Assembly: GCA_963605415.1 (NCBI GenBank)
Contig: CAVCUL010000006.1
Span: forward strand, 1 to 64,000
Length of the DNA: 64,000 nucleotides
Source: CAG-217 sp963605415
GTDB lineage: Bacteria; Bacillota; Clostridia; Oscillospirales; Acutalibacteraceae
Reading direction: 5' to 3'
The notes beneath the pieces are model-generated. The model made no database searches and had not been told where the DNA came from. It saw nothing but the letters and a program-made list of their open reading frames with translations. This document shows positions 25,024 through 33,594 of the stretch, one piece after another; position 1 is the first letter of the stretch, and every line of letters starts with the position of its first letter. The translations under genes and the position numbers were made by a program.

Positions 25024-25776
25024 TTATCCAAAGCGGCCGGTAATGTAGTCCCGGGTGCGGGGATCGGCGGGGGCGTCAAACAGCGCCTTGGTGGGGGCGC
25101 ACTCCACCATCTCGCCCAGCAGGAAAAAGGCGGTCCGGTCGCTGATCCGGGCGGCCTGCTGCATATTATGGGTCACAATGGCGATGGTGTACTTCTTTTT
25201 CAGCTCCAGCGCCAGTTCCTCGATCTTGGCGGTGGAGATAGGGTCCAGGGCAGAGGTTGGTTCGTCCATCAGCAGTACCTCCGGCTCCACTGCCAGTGCC
25301 CGGGCAATGCACAGCCGCTGCTGTTGCCCGCCGGACAGGGCCAGGGCGCTTTTTTTCAGTTTGTCCTTTACCTCGTCCCAAATGGCGGCGCTGCGCAGAG
25401 CCTGCTCCACGATTCGGTCCAGCTCCCGCTTTTTCCGTTGGCCGTGGGTGCGGGGGCCGTAGGCAATGTTGTCATAGACGGACAGAGGAAAGGGGTTGGG
25501 CTTTTGAAACACCATACCCACCCGGCGGCGCAGCAGGTTCACATCCGTCTTTTTGGCGTAAATATCCGCGCCGTGGAGCAGCACCTTGCCCTCTATGCGG
25601 CAGGTGCCGATGGTGTCGTTCATCCGGTTCAGGCACCGCAGCAGGGTGGATTTGCCGCAGCCGGAGGGGCCGATCAAGGCGGTGATCCGGTGCTCCGGAA
25701 TCTCCAGGGTAATGTTTTTCAGCGCCTGAAAGTCGCCGTAATATAAGTTTAAGTCTTGCACAGAGAATGCGGTCAT
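25024..25776 (-). CDS. pstB: Phosphate ABC transporter ATP-binding protein
   Basis: The 250-residue ATPase has Walker A GPSGCGKST, the signature LSGGQQQRLCIARAL, Walker B VLLMDEPTSALDP and a switch His in VTHNMQQA, the usual PstB set. It powers phosphate uptake through PstA/PstC. It is the last gene of pstS-pstC-pstA-pstB and overlaps the pstA stop by four bases. No phoU gene follows; the next gene downstream is on the other strand. Confidence 0.97.
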   Translation of the reverse strand: MTAFSVQDLNLYYGDFQALKNITLEIPEHRITALIGPSGCGKSTLLRCLNRMNDTIGTCRIEGKVLLHGADIYAKKTDVNLLRRRVGMVFQKPNPFPLSVYDNIAYGPRTHGQRKKRELDRIVEQALRSAAIWDEVKDKLKKSALALSGGQQQRLCIARALAVEPEVLLMDEPTSALDPISTAKIEELALELKKKYTIAIVTHNMQQAARISDRTAFFLLGEMVECAPTKALFDAPADPRTRDYITGRFG

Positions 25777-26618
25777 TGGCTGTCTCCTTTCTTGTGTTTG
25801 CCCAACAGCAGATCGGACAGGGCGTTAAGCAATATGACCACCACCAGCAGCACCACGGCGGTGGCATAGGCGGCGTCCGTATAAAGTCCCTCGCCGATCA
25901 GGGCGTACATGTGCACCGCCAGGGTGCGCCCGCCGTCGGTAAGCCCGGCAATTTTAGCCACCGTACCGGCGGTGTAGATCAGGGCGGCGGTCTCGCCCAC
26001 AATGCGGCCTACGGACAGCAGCACGCCGCTGAGAATGCCCGGCAGCGCTGTGGGCAGCAGGATCACAAACACTGTGCGCAGCCGCCCGGCACCCAGGCCA
26101 AAGCTGACCTCCCGGTAGCCTTGGGGTATGCTGCGCAGGGCCTCCTCCGTGGTGCGCATAATGGTGGGCAGGATCATAATGGCCAGAGTCAGCGCCCCGG
26201 ACAGCAGCGACAGGCGCAGATGCAGCGCCTTCACAAACACCAAGTAGCCGAACAGGCCGTACACAATGGAGGGAATGCCCGCCAGGGTCTCGGTGGTCAG
26301 GCGGATGGGCGGCACCAGCCGGTTGCCGGGCTTGGCGTATTCCGTCAGGTAAATGGCGGCGCCTATTCCCAGGGGCACGGCGATCAGCAGGGTCACCCCG
26401 GTCATGGTCAGGGTGTTTAGAATGGCCGGCAGCATGGACAAGTTCTCGGTAGTATAAGTGGGGCTGAACATAGACAGCCGCAGATAGGGCACGCCCCGCA
26501 CCAGCACATACACCACCAGCAGCAGGAACACCCCGGCGGTGAGCAGGGCGCAGGCCCACAGGGCAGCTCGCACCAGCGCGGCACGGGTGTTTTTGCGGCG
26601 CTTTAATTTCGCTTCCAT
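25773..26618 (-). CDS. pstA: Phosphate ABC transporter permease
   Basis: The 281-residue permease has six hydrophobic segments and the permease loop TTEEALRSIPQGYREVSFGLGAGRLRTV, characteristic of PstA. It overlaps pstC by 16 bases and pstB by four, showing tight coupling. Confidence 0.96.
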   Translation of the reverse strand: MEAKLKRRKNTRAALVRAALWACALLTAGVFLLLVVYVLVRGVPYLRLSMFSPTYTTENLSMLPAILNTLTMTGVTLLIAVPLGIGAAIYLTEYAKPGNRLVPPIRLTTETLAGIPSIVYGLFGYLVFVKALHLRLSLLSGALTLAIMILPTIMRTTEEALRSIPQGYREVSFGLGAGRLRTVFVILLPTALPGILSGVLLSVGRIVGETAALIYTAGTVAKIAGLTDGGRTLAVHMYALIGEGLYTDAAYATAVVLLVVVILLNALSDLLLGKHKKGDSQ

Positions 26619-27469
26619 AGGTGCCCTCCTTGCTTGAGAATGGAAAACAGCAGGTTGATAATGAGGATAAACACAAACAGCACCACCCCGGTGGCGATCA
26701 GCGCCTGGCGGTGCAGGTCGGCGGCGTAGGCCATCTCCAGCACAATGTTGGCGGTGAGGGTGCGCACCCCATCGGTAAGGCTCCTCGGAATGACAGGCTG
26801 GTTACCGGCCACCATACTGACGGCCATCGCCTCGCCGATGGCCCGGCCAATGCCCAGGATCACCCCGGCGCTGACGCCGCTTTTGGCTGCCGGCAGCAGG
26901 GTGCCCAGTACCGCCCGCTCCTTGGTGGCGCCCAGAGCCAGTGCTCCCTCGTAGTAGCTGTTTGGCACCGCCCGCAGGGCAGACTCGGACACATTGATGA
27001 TGGTGGGCAGGATCATAATGCCCAGCACCAGAGAGGCGGTGAGCACCCCCTTGCCGGAGGTGCCGAACACCGCCTGCACTGCCGGCACCAGCACCGTCAG
27101 GCCGAAAAAGCCGTACACAATGGAGGGGATCCCCGCCAGCAGATTGACCGCTGGCTTCAGCACCCGGTACAGGGGCGCCGGGCAAAAGCGGGCCAAAAAT
27201 ACGGCGGTGCCGATCCCCAGGGGCACGCCCACCACAATGGCCCCGGCAGTCACATAAATGCTGCCTACGATCATGGGGAAGATACCGAATTCATTTTGCA
27301 GCGGGCGCCAGATCTGTCCGGTGAGAAAGGGCGCCACCCCGATTTGGCGAAAGGCGGGTGCACCCCCGGCAAACAGGAAAATGCAGATAAAGACCACGGC
27401 CAGTACGGACAGCACCGCCGCCAGGGCGAACACCAGGCGCATGGCCGTTTCTTTGATTTTTGCAGTCAT
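26603..27469 (-). CDS. pstC: Phosphate ABC transporter permease
   Basis: The 288-residue permease has six hydrophobic segments and the PstC loop VSESALRAVPNSYYEGALALGATKERAV. It partners with PstA in the membrane. A hairpin without a U-tract lies between it and pstS. Confidence 0.96.
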   Translation of the reverse strand: MTAKIKETAMRLVFALAAVLSVLAVVFICIFLFAGGAPAFRQIGVAPFLTGQIWRPLQNEFGIFPMIVGSIYVTAGAIVVGVPLGIGTAVFLARFCPAPLYRVLKPAVNLLAGIPSIVYGFFGLTVLVPAVQAVFGTSGKGVLTASLVLGIMILPTIINVSESALRAVPNSYYEGALALGATKERAVLGTLLPAAKSGVSAGVILGIGRAIGEAMAVSMVAGNQPVIPRSLTDGVRTLTANIVLEMAYAADLHRQALIATGVVLFVFILIINLLFSILKQGGHLWKRN

Positions 27470-27495
27470 AAAAACCTCTTAGATATAGGAAAGCG

Positions 27496-27513
27496 GGGGC
27501 GCCGCAGCGCCCC
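27496..27513 (-). promoter_or_regulatory. Stem-loop between pstS and pstC
   Basis: GGGGCGC pairs with GCGCCCC around four bases, with no T-run on the minus strand. It probably protects the pstS message from decay or partly attenuates read-through, which would make more PstS than permease. Confidence 0.6.
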
Positions 27514-27532
27514 TTTTGGTTGGGTTGGCTTT

Positions 27533-28450
27533 TTATTTTACGCTTGCCCAGTCGGTAAGGTTGCCGGTGTAAATTTGGCGCACGGTGTCCGTGGTGGCGG
27601 CTTTCAGCGGATTGGCCTTATTGACGATCACCGCCACCCCGTCCATAGCGATCACGGTGGCATTCACGCCCTTGGCGGTCTCCGTGTCTTTCAGCTCTCG
27701 CGAGGCCATGCCGATGTCGCAGGTGCCATCGGCGGCCGAGGTGATCCCGGTGGTGGAGTCGCTTTGCTGCACCTCTACCGTTACGCCGGTGTTCACCTTT
27801 TGGTACGCTTCCGCCAGCTTTTCCATTACCGGCGTAACGGAGGAGGAACCGGCCACCAGCACCTTGCCCTTGGCGCCGCTGCTTTTGAATGCGCCGGTAT
27901 TGGACTGGCTCACATAGTGGTTATCCTCAATGATCTTTTGGCCGTCGGCGCTTTGAATGTAGCTGATAAAGTCCTTGGCCGCCGAGCTTAGATCGTCTTT
28001 GGTGACAATGTTAAAGGGGCGAGAGACCTTGTAGCTGCCGTTCTTCACATTCTCTGCCGTAGGCTCCACGCCGTCAATGGTCAGGGCCTGCACCGTGTCG
28101 TTCAGGCTGCCCAGGGACACATAGCCGATGGCGTTCTTGTTGCCGGCTACGGTGGTGAGCATGACGGCGGTGCTGTTGGTGATCTCCGCGGCGGCGGTGG
28201 TGTTGTCCACCTTGTTGCCGGCGGCGTCCTTCTCCTCGATCCCCAGCAGCTCCACAAAGGCGCCCCGGGTGCCGGAGCCTTCTTCTCGGGACACTACGGT
28301 AATGCTGCCGGTGACTCCAGCGTCTGCGGATTTTTTGTCCTCTTTTTTACCGGCAGAACAACCGGCAAATACGCCGCCCACCAGCGCCCCGACAACAGCT
28401 ACGCTGAGCAGGATTTTTGCAGTTTTATTGGTCCTTTTTTGTTTAGTCAT
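27533..28450 (-). CDS. pstS: Phosphate-binding lipoprotein with permuted domain order
   Basis: The 305-residue lipoprotein has a signal ending in a lipobox-like GGVFAGC. The family blocks appear in swapped order. The SREEGSGTRGAF block, normally in the second half, comes first, and ISYIQSADGQKII follows it. The block that normally starts the mature protein, GSSSVTPVMEKLAEAY...DIGMASREL...DGVAVIVN, forms the C-terminal half and ends with IYTGNLTDWASVK. All ligand segments are present, so binding should be intact. I recall streptococcal PstS with the same order. It heads the pst operon behind Pho-box-like repeats. Confidence 0.9.
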   Translation of the reverse strand: MTKQKRTNKTAKILLSVAVVGALVGGVFAGCSAGKKEDKKSADAGVTGSITVVSREEGSGTRGAFVELLGIEEKDAAGNKVDNTTAAAEITNSTAVMLTTVAGNKNAIGYVSLGSLNDTVQALTIDGVEPTAENVKNGSYKVSRPFNIVTKDDLSSAAKDFISYIQSADGQKIIEDNHYVSQSNTGAFKSSGAKGKVLVAGSSSVTPVMEKLAEAYQKVNTGVTVEVQQSDSTTGITSAADGTCDIGMASRELKDTETAKGVNATVIAMDGVAVIVNKANPLKAATTDTVRQIYTGNLTDWASVK

Positions 28451-28514
28451 GGTTCATTCTCCTTTTTCGCACTTGGCGTGATTTTTTGCAGCGTTGGTTC
28501 GCTGCTCCGGTTTT

Positions 28515-28600
28515 AGTATAGCCAGGCGTTGTTAAAACCGCGCGCCCTTTTCGGTAAAAGATAGGTAAAAGATTTTTCTCGTTTGTTAAGATTTGTTAAG
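28515..28600 (-). promoter_or_regulatory. pstS promoter with Pho-box-like direct repeats
   Basis: On the minus strand TTAACA is repeated with a 10-bp period (28584-28600) and TTTTACC with an 11-bp period (28553-28570). A TATACT -10 lies at 28520-28515 with no recognisable -35. This is the layout of a PhoP/PhoB-activated promoter. Confidence 0.65.
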
Positions 28601-28718
28601 GAAAATGAACGAAAATCGGCGATAATCTTGCATTTTGTACAAAATTCCTGCCGCAGAGGTAGGAATTAAGGCCGGGGATTTGGTTACTTTGCCTATGTCA
28701 ATTTTTACCGATTTGTGC

Positions 28719-28724
28719 TATAAT
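28719..28724 (+). promoter_or_regulatory. Extended -10 promoter of carD
   Basis: TGCTATAAT (28716-28724) is an extended -10; a TGTCAA lies 17 bp upstream. Confidence 0.6.
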
Positions 28725-28789
28725 AAAGGTATTCAAACAGGAAAACAGGCGGAATAGACTATGTATTTTATTTAAGAAAGGTGAGTATC

Positions 28790-29281
28790 ATGCAAATCGG
28801 TACTTTCGTGCACTACAGTACCAAGGGCGTCTGCCAGGTGCGCGAAATTGAAACCATGAAGTTCTCCAGCGAGACCAAGGACTATTATGTGCTGGTGCCT
28901 GTGTTTGACCGGAACTCCAAGTATTATGTGCCCACGGATTACGACCCCCAGCGGGTAAAGATCCGCTCGGCCATCGCGCCGGCGGCGGTGGAGGAGCTGA
29001 TGGGCTATGCCAAAACCTGCCAGCCCTACGACTGGGAGGACAATGCCCATACCCGCAAGGCCAAGACGGAAGAAATTCTCCACAGCTCGGACCACAAGCG
29101 CATTTTGCGGCTAATCAAGACCCTGCGCTGTCATGAGGAGCACCAAAAGCAAATTGGCAAAAAAATGTATCTTTCTGACACCAAGGCTCTGCGCAGCGCG
29201 CTGCATATCATCAGCGACGAGTTTGCCTTTGTGCGGGGGGAGGACCCTAAAACCGTGGCCGCGTATTTGGAAGCGGTATAA
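28790..29281 (+). CDS. carD: CarD-family transcriptional regulator
   Basis: The 163-residue protein begins with a CarD/TRCF RNA-polymerase-interacting domain (IGTFVHYSTKGVCQVREIE ... YYVLVPVFDRNSKYYVP). A helical C-terminal domain follows, with KRILRLIKTL and LRSALHIISDEFAFV. CarD proteins bind the RNA polymerase beta subunit and promoter DNA and tune initiation. I moved the start three codons in from a GTG because AAAGGTGAG then sits five bases upstream. It is a single-gene unit with its own promoter and terminator. Confidence 0.9.
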   Translation: MQIGTFVHYSTKGVCQVREIETMKFSSETKDYYVLVPVFDRNSKYYVPTDYDPQRVKIRSAIAPAAVEELMGYAKTCQPYDWEDNAHTRKAKTEEILHSSDHKRILRLIKTLRCHEEHQKQIGKKMYLSDTKALRSALHIISDEFAFVRGEDPKTVAAYLEAV

Positions 29282-29293
29282 CCAGAGTTTATC

Positions 29294-29330
29294 AAAAAGC
29301 GTCGTATCTATGGGATACGGCGCTTTTTTT
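29294..29330 (+). terminator. carD terminator
   Basis: AAAAAGCGTCGTATC pairs with GGATACGGCGCTTTT, followed by T residues. Confidence 0.9.
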
Positions 29331-29491
29331 CGCCCTTTTGGGCGGATTTTGCGGCAGCTCGGCATGACGGATTTTATGAGCGTTTTGCATTTTTCAGTCA
29401 TTTTCGTGCACATTAAGGGTGTACATTTGCATATATTGCCCAAATGAGCCGATATTCACTGTGCGTAGTGAACGAAAATGAAGGAATGATA

Positions 29492-29551
29492 TTGACGGCT
29501 TTTGCCCCCTATGGTACACTTTGGGTGTAAGGACGAGGGCATCAAACACCC
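29492..29551 (+). promoter_or_regulatory. Promoter and inverted repeat of the fructose operon
   Basis: TTGACG (29492-29497), a 17-bp spacer and TACACT (29515-29520). GGGTGT (29523-29528) and ACACCC (29546-29551) form an inverted repeat at the start site that FruR could bind. Confidence 0.6.
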
Positions 29552-29575
29552 GAAATGCCAAGAAAGGAATCGCCT

Positions 29576-30325
29576 ATGCTCACCCAGGAAAGACATTTAC
29601 AGATTTTGGCCCAATTAGAAGAAAAGGGCACTGTCTCCGTCACGCAGCTGACCCACCTGCTGGGCGCCAGCGAGAGCACGGTGCGCCGGGATCTGATTGC
29701 ACTGGATCGGCTGGGCAAGCTGCACAAGGTGCACGGCGGCGCCACCCTGACCCGACGGGATTTTATCCACCGAGAGGAAAAGCTGGACGAAAAGCTGCAG
29801 CTGCATATGGACGAAAAAGAGATGATCGCCGCCTATGCCGCTGCCCAGGTGGACAATACAGATTTTGTATATTTAGACGCCGGCAGCTCCACCCTGTTAA
29901 TGATTGACCATTTGCAGCCGGGGGCAACTTTTGTGACCAACGGCATTCTCCACGCCCAACGGCTGGTAGCCAAGGGCATTAAAACCTATGTACTGGGCGG
30001 AGAATTAAAACACACCACCGACGCCATCATCGGTCTGGCGGCAGCCAAGAATTTGCACAGCTACAATTTTTCCAAGTGCTTCATCGGCACCAACGGCATT
30101 GCCGTGCGCCAGGGCTTTACCACCCCGGACACGGACGAAGCTTACTTAAAGGCGGCGGCCATGGAGCGTAGTTTCGTCAGCTATGTACTGGCGGACGCCA
30201 GTAAGTTTGACAAAGTATCCACCGTAAGCTTTGCGCCCCTGGATCAGGCGGCCATCATTACCGATCGGCTGCCGGACCCGGAGTACAAGGATCGCACGGT
30301 AATCAAGGAGGTTGCGTTGTTATGA
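29576..30325 (+). CDS. fruR: DeoR-family regulator of the fructose operon
   Basis: The 249-residue protein has an N-terminal DeoR winged helix (RHLQILAQLEEKGTVSVTQL ... ASESTVRRDLIALD) and a C-terminal sugar-phosphate-binding domain (DFVYLDAGSST, YVLGGELKH, FIGTNGI). It opens the fru operon and probably responds to fructose 1-phosphate. The Met is chosen for the AAAGGAA ribosome site. Its stop overlaps the fruK start. Confidence 0.92.
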   Translation: MLTQERHLQILAQLEEKGTVSVTQLTHLLGASESTVRRDLIALDRLGKLHKVHGGATLTRRDFIHREEKLDEKLQLHMDEKEMIAAYAAAQVDNTDFVYLDAGSSTLLMIDHLQPGATFVTNGILHAQRLVAKGIKTYVLGGELKHTTDAIIGLAAAKNLHSYNFSKCFIGTNGIAVRQGFTTPDTDEAYLKAAAMERSFVSYVLADASKFDKVSTVSFAPLDQAAIITDRLPDPEYKDRTVIKEVALL

Positions 30326-31239
30326 TCTATACGGTAACGCTGAACCCGGCGCTGGATTACATTCTGCGTTTGCCCCAACTGAGCAGTGAGGATGTAAACC
30401 GGGCGGAGAGCGCTCAGTTGCTGTGCGGCGGCAAGGGAATCAATGTGTCCATGGTGCTGTCCGGACTGGAGGTGCCCACCCGGGCGCTGGGGTTCGTGGC
30501 CGGATTTACCGGTCACGCATTGGAGCAAATGCTCCTGGCTCAGGGGATCCAAACGGATTTTGTGCCCTTAGCTGCAGGCAACACCCGGATCAATGTAAAG
30601 ATCTTTGCCGATCGGCAAACGGACATCAACGCCCCCGGCGCTCAGCCGACGGAGGCAGAGGTAGAGGCGCTGTTCCACAAGTTGGAGGGACTGGCACCCG
30701 GCGACTTCTTAGTACTGGCCGGGGCAGTGCCCAGCCAAATGCCCGACACCATTTACGAGCAAATTTGCGCTAAGCTGCAAAATAAGGGCGTGCATATTGT
30801 GGTAGACACCACCGGTGACGCGCTGCTGGCAGTGCTGGATTACCACCCGTTTCTCATTAAGCCCAATCACCACGAGCTGGGCCAGATCTTTGGCGAGGAC
30901 ATTCGCCCGAATGATGAGGAGAAAATCCGCTTCTTTGCCGCCAAGCTGCAAGCGAAAGGCGCTCGCAATGTGCTGGTGAGCCGGGGCAAGTACGGTGCTA
31001 CCCTGCTGGCAGAGGACGGCAGCGTTCACACCGCCGGTGTGGTACCCGGAAAGCCGGTAAACAATGTAGGCTGCGGCGACTCTATGGTGGCCGGATTCCT
31101 GGCCGGATACGCAGACAGCGGCGACTACAAATCCGCTCTGCAATGGGCCTCTGCCGCCGGCAACGCCTCCGCCTTTTGTGAGGGCGTGGCAGACGGCGAC
31201 ACCATTCGCAAATATAAAGCACAGTATTTTACCGACTGA
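30322..31239 (+). CDS. fruK: 1-phosphofructokinase
   Basis: The 305-residue kinase is a PfkB-family member that makes fructose 1,6-bisphosphate from the PTS product fructose 1-phosphate. It has the N-terminal TLNPALDYI, CGGKGINVS for sugar binding, and NVGCGDSMVAGFLAGY near residue 255, where the Asp is the catalytic base. It is translationally coupled to fruR and followed by fruA. Confidence 0.95.
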   Translation: MIYTVTLNPALDYILRLPQLSSEDVNRAESAQLLCGGKGINVSMVLSGLEVPTRALGFVAGFTGHALEQMLLAQGIQTDFVPLAAGNTRINVKIFADRQTDINAPGAQPTEAEVEALFHKLEGLAPGDFLVLAGAVPSQMPDTIYEQICAKLQNKGVHIVVDTTGDALLAVLDYHPFLIKPNHHELGQIFGEDIRPNDEEKIRFFAAKLQAKGARNVLVSRGKYGATLLAEDGSVHTAGVVPGKPVNNVGCGDSMVAGFLAGYADSGDYKSALQWASAAGNASAFCEGVADGDTIRKYKAQYFTD

Positions 31240-31298
31240 GCAAGGTCGGGGAATAAAAATCATTTACAGGGAAACACCCTGTGTAAGGAGGGCTCTCT

Positions 31299-33236
31299 AT
31301 GAAGATTAAGGATTTGCTGTCTGTCAAAGCGATTCAGTTAAACGCTCCGACAGAGAGTAAGGCACAGGCGATCGATGCATTGGTGGAATTACACACCGCC
31401 GCCGGCAATCTGACGGACCCGGATGTGTATAAGGCTGCCATTTTGTCGCGAGAGGCACAGGGCACCACAGCCATCGGCGAAGGCATCGCTGTTCCCCATG
31501 CCAAAAGCGACAGCGTAGCCCGGGCGGCACTGGCAGCCATGACCGTGCCCGACGGCGTGGATTATGACGCCCCGGACGGCAAGCCCAGTTCGCTGCTGTT
31601 TATGATTGCCGCACCGCCGGACGGGGATGTGCATTTGGAAATTCTCTCCCGCCTGATGGTGATGCTGATGGACCCGGAATTTTGCGACCGGCTGCGGAGT
31701 GCCAAGACAGCCGAGGAATTTGTGGAGATCATTGACGCCCAGGAGCAAGCCAAGTACCCGGAGGAAGCACCGGCGGAGGCCACCCCCGCTGCACCCACAG
31801 GCTATCGGATTTTGGCAGTAACCGCCTGCCCCACCGGTATTGCCCATACCTATATGGCTGCCGAGGCGCTGGAAAAGGCCGGCGCGGCCATGAACTGCCC
31901 CTTAAAGGCAGAGACCAACGGCTCCGGCGGCGCCAAGAATGTGCTCACCCGCCAGGAGATCGCCGACTGTGACGGCATTATCATTGCGGCGGACAAGAAT
32001 GTAGAAATGGCCCGCTTTGACGGCAAGCCGGTGCTGCGCACCAATGTGTCTGCCGGGATCAACAAGCCCCAGGAGCTGATCCAAAAGGTGCTGGACGGCA
32101 AGGCGCCCATTTACCACGCAGAGGGCGACGCTGCCCCTGCCGGGGATGATGAAGAGAAAGAGAGTTTCGGCCACAAAGTGTATAAGCACCTGATGAACGG
32201 CGTGTCTCACATGCTGCCCTTCGTTGTTGGCGGCGGCGTGCTGATCGCTTTGGGCTTCTTAATTGATACCCTGGCAGGCAACGCCAATGTCGGCGGCAAC
32301 TTCGGCCAAACCAACCCGGTGGCCTCCGTGATCTTCTGGATCGGTAAAGCGGCGTTCAGCTTTATGATCCCCATTTTGTCCGGTTATATCGCTCAGTCCA
32401 TTGCGGATCGTCCCGGCTTGCTGCCCGGTATTGTTGGCGGTTATTTGGCCACCATTGGTGCCACCCTGCAATCGCCCACCGGTAATGACAAGGCAGTGTC
32501 CGGTTTCCTGGGTGCGCTGCTGGCCGGTTTTGTGGCCGGTTTGCTGGTCAACGGACTGAAAAAAGGCTTTGCCTGGCTGCCGAAGAGTATGGACGGCATT
32601 AAGCCGGTATTCCTGTACCCTCTGTTCGGCACCGTGCTCATCGGCCTGTTTATGCTGATCGTCAATCCCTTTGTGGGGTATATCAACCTGGGGCTGTCTG
32701 CCGGGCTGAAAGGCCTGGGCGAGACCTCCCGCATTCTCCTGTCCATTGTCCTGGCGGCTATGATGGCTATTGACATGGGCGGCCCGTTCAACAAGGCGGC
32801 CTATGTGTTCGGCACGGCTTCCGTTGCCACCGGCGACACCTGGATCATGGCGGCTGTGATGATCGGCGGCATGGTTCCCCCCATCGCCATCGCCCTGTCC
32901 ACCACCTTTAACAAGAAGAAGTGGACCAAAGAGGAGCTGAAAAGCGGCCCGGTCAACTATGTAATGGGTCTGTGCTTCATTACAGAGGGTGCCATTCCTT
33001 ACGCTGCAGCGGATCCGTTGCGGGTAATCCCCTCTTGTATGGTCGGCTCCGCAGTATCCGGTCTGGTATGCGCCCTGTTTGGCTGTGCCTGCCCGGCACC
33101 CCACGGCGGCATCTTTACCTTTGCCGTGGTTGAGCACCCCCTGGGCTATATTGCCGCCCTGGTTGCAGGCTCTGTTGTGGGCGCCCTGATGCTGGCGCTG
33201 CTGAAGAAAAACAAAACGGAAAAGGAGAAAGCATAA
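31299..33236 (+). CDS. fruA: Fructose PTS permease, EIIABC fused
   Basis: The 645-residue protein has domains in the order IIA, IIB, IIC. IIA (1-145) has AVPHAKSD with the phospho-His. IIB (168-265) has AVTACPTGIAHTYMAAEAL with the phospho-Cys. IIC (about 300-635) has roughly eight to ten membrane helices. Acidic linkers join the parts. It imports fructose as fructose 1-phosphate. A small stem-loop at 31266-31283 precedes the AAGGAGGG ribosome site. Confidence 0.96.
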   Translation: MKIKDLLSVKAIQLNAPTESKAQAIDALVELHTAAGNLTDPDVYKAAILSREAQGTTAIGEGIAVPHAKSDSVARAALAAMTVPDGVDYDAPDGKPSSLLFMIAAPPDGDVHLEILSRLMVMLMDPEFCDRLRSAKTAEEFVEIIDAQEQAKYPEEAPAEATPAAPTGYRILAVTACPTGIAHTYMAAEALEKAGAAMNCPLKAETNGSGGAKNVLTRQEIADCDGIIIAADKNVEMARFDGKPVLRTNVSAGINKPQELIQKVLDGKAPIYHAEGDAAPAGDDEEKESFGHKVYKHLMNGVSHMLPFVVGGGVLIALGFLIDTLAGNANVGGNFGQTNPVASVIFWIGKAAFSFMIPILSGYIAQSIADRPGLLPGIVGGYLATIGATLQSPTGNDKAVSGFLGALLAGFVAGLLVNGLKKGFAWLPKSMDGIKPVFLYPLFGTVLIGLFMLIVNPFVGYINLGLSAGLKGLGETSRILLSIVLAAMMAIDMGGPFNKAAYVFGTASVATGDTWIMAAVMIGGMVPPIAIALSTTFNKKKWTKEELKSGPVNYVMGLCFITEGAIPYAAADPLRVIPSCMVGSAVSGLVCALFGCACPAPHGGIFTFAVVEHPLGYIAALVAGSVVGALMLALLKKNKTEKEKA

Positions 33237-33502
33237 TGGTATCTCAAGTTACAAAAGTCATCAATAAAGAGGGCTTTCACATGCGCCCGGCAAATATGTT
33301 CGTCAAGGAAATGACCGCCTTCCAAAGCGATGTGCATCTGATTTTGAACGGCAAGGACATTAACGCCAAAAGCATTATGAACATTATGGCCGGCTGCATT
33401 AAGTGCGGCAGTGAGTTGGAAGTACGGGCGGACGGTCCGGACGAAAACGAAGCACTGGCCAAGGCCATCAGCCTGATCGAGTCCGGTCTGGGCGAGGCGT
33501 AA
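33236..33502 (+). CDS. ptsH: HPr-family phosphocarrier protein
   Basis: The 88-residue protein has the active-site segment GFHMRPA with His15, and KSIMNIMAG holding the regulatory Ser46 seen in Bacillota HPr. It passes phosphate from enzyme I to the IIA domain. Its start overlaps the last base of the fruA stop codon. Residue 16 is Met rather than the commoner Ala. Confidence 0.93.
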   Translation: MVSQVTKVINKEGFHMRPANMFVKEMTAFQSDVHLILNGKDINAKSIMNIMAGCIKCGSELEVRADGPDENEALAKAISLIESGLGEA

Positions 33503-33515
33503 ACGATATGCGGCG

Positions 33516-33556
33516 CAGGGAACGGCTTTTCGGAGCGGTTCCCTGGCTGTATTTTT
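33516..33556 (+). terminator. Hairpin between ptsH and ptsI
   Basis: CAGGGAAC pairs with GTTCCCTG and is followed after a few bases by ATTTTT. It may lower ptsI relative to ptsH. Confidence 0.6.
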
Positions 33557-33594
33557 GAAAGATGAGCCCTGCGGGGCGGAGAGGGAGCAATACT

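Noticed and set aside
28644..28668. AATTCCT/AGGAATT stem upstream of carD as a regulatory element
   Set aside because: The stem is short with a large loop and no T-run, and it lies outside both promoters; evidence is too thin to annotate.
29111..29443. Minus-strand frame after carD
   Set aside because: It overlaps the carD terminator and the 3' end of carD, with no initiation signal or family resemblance.
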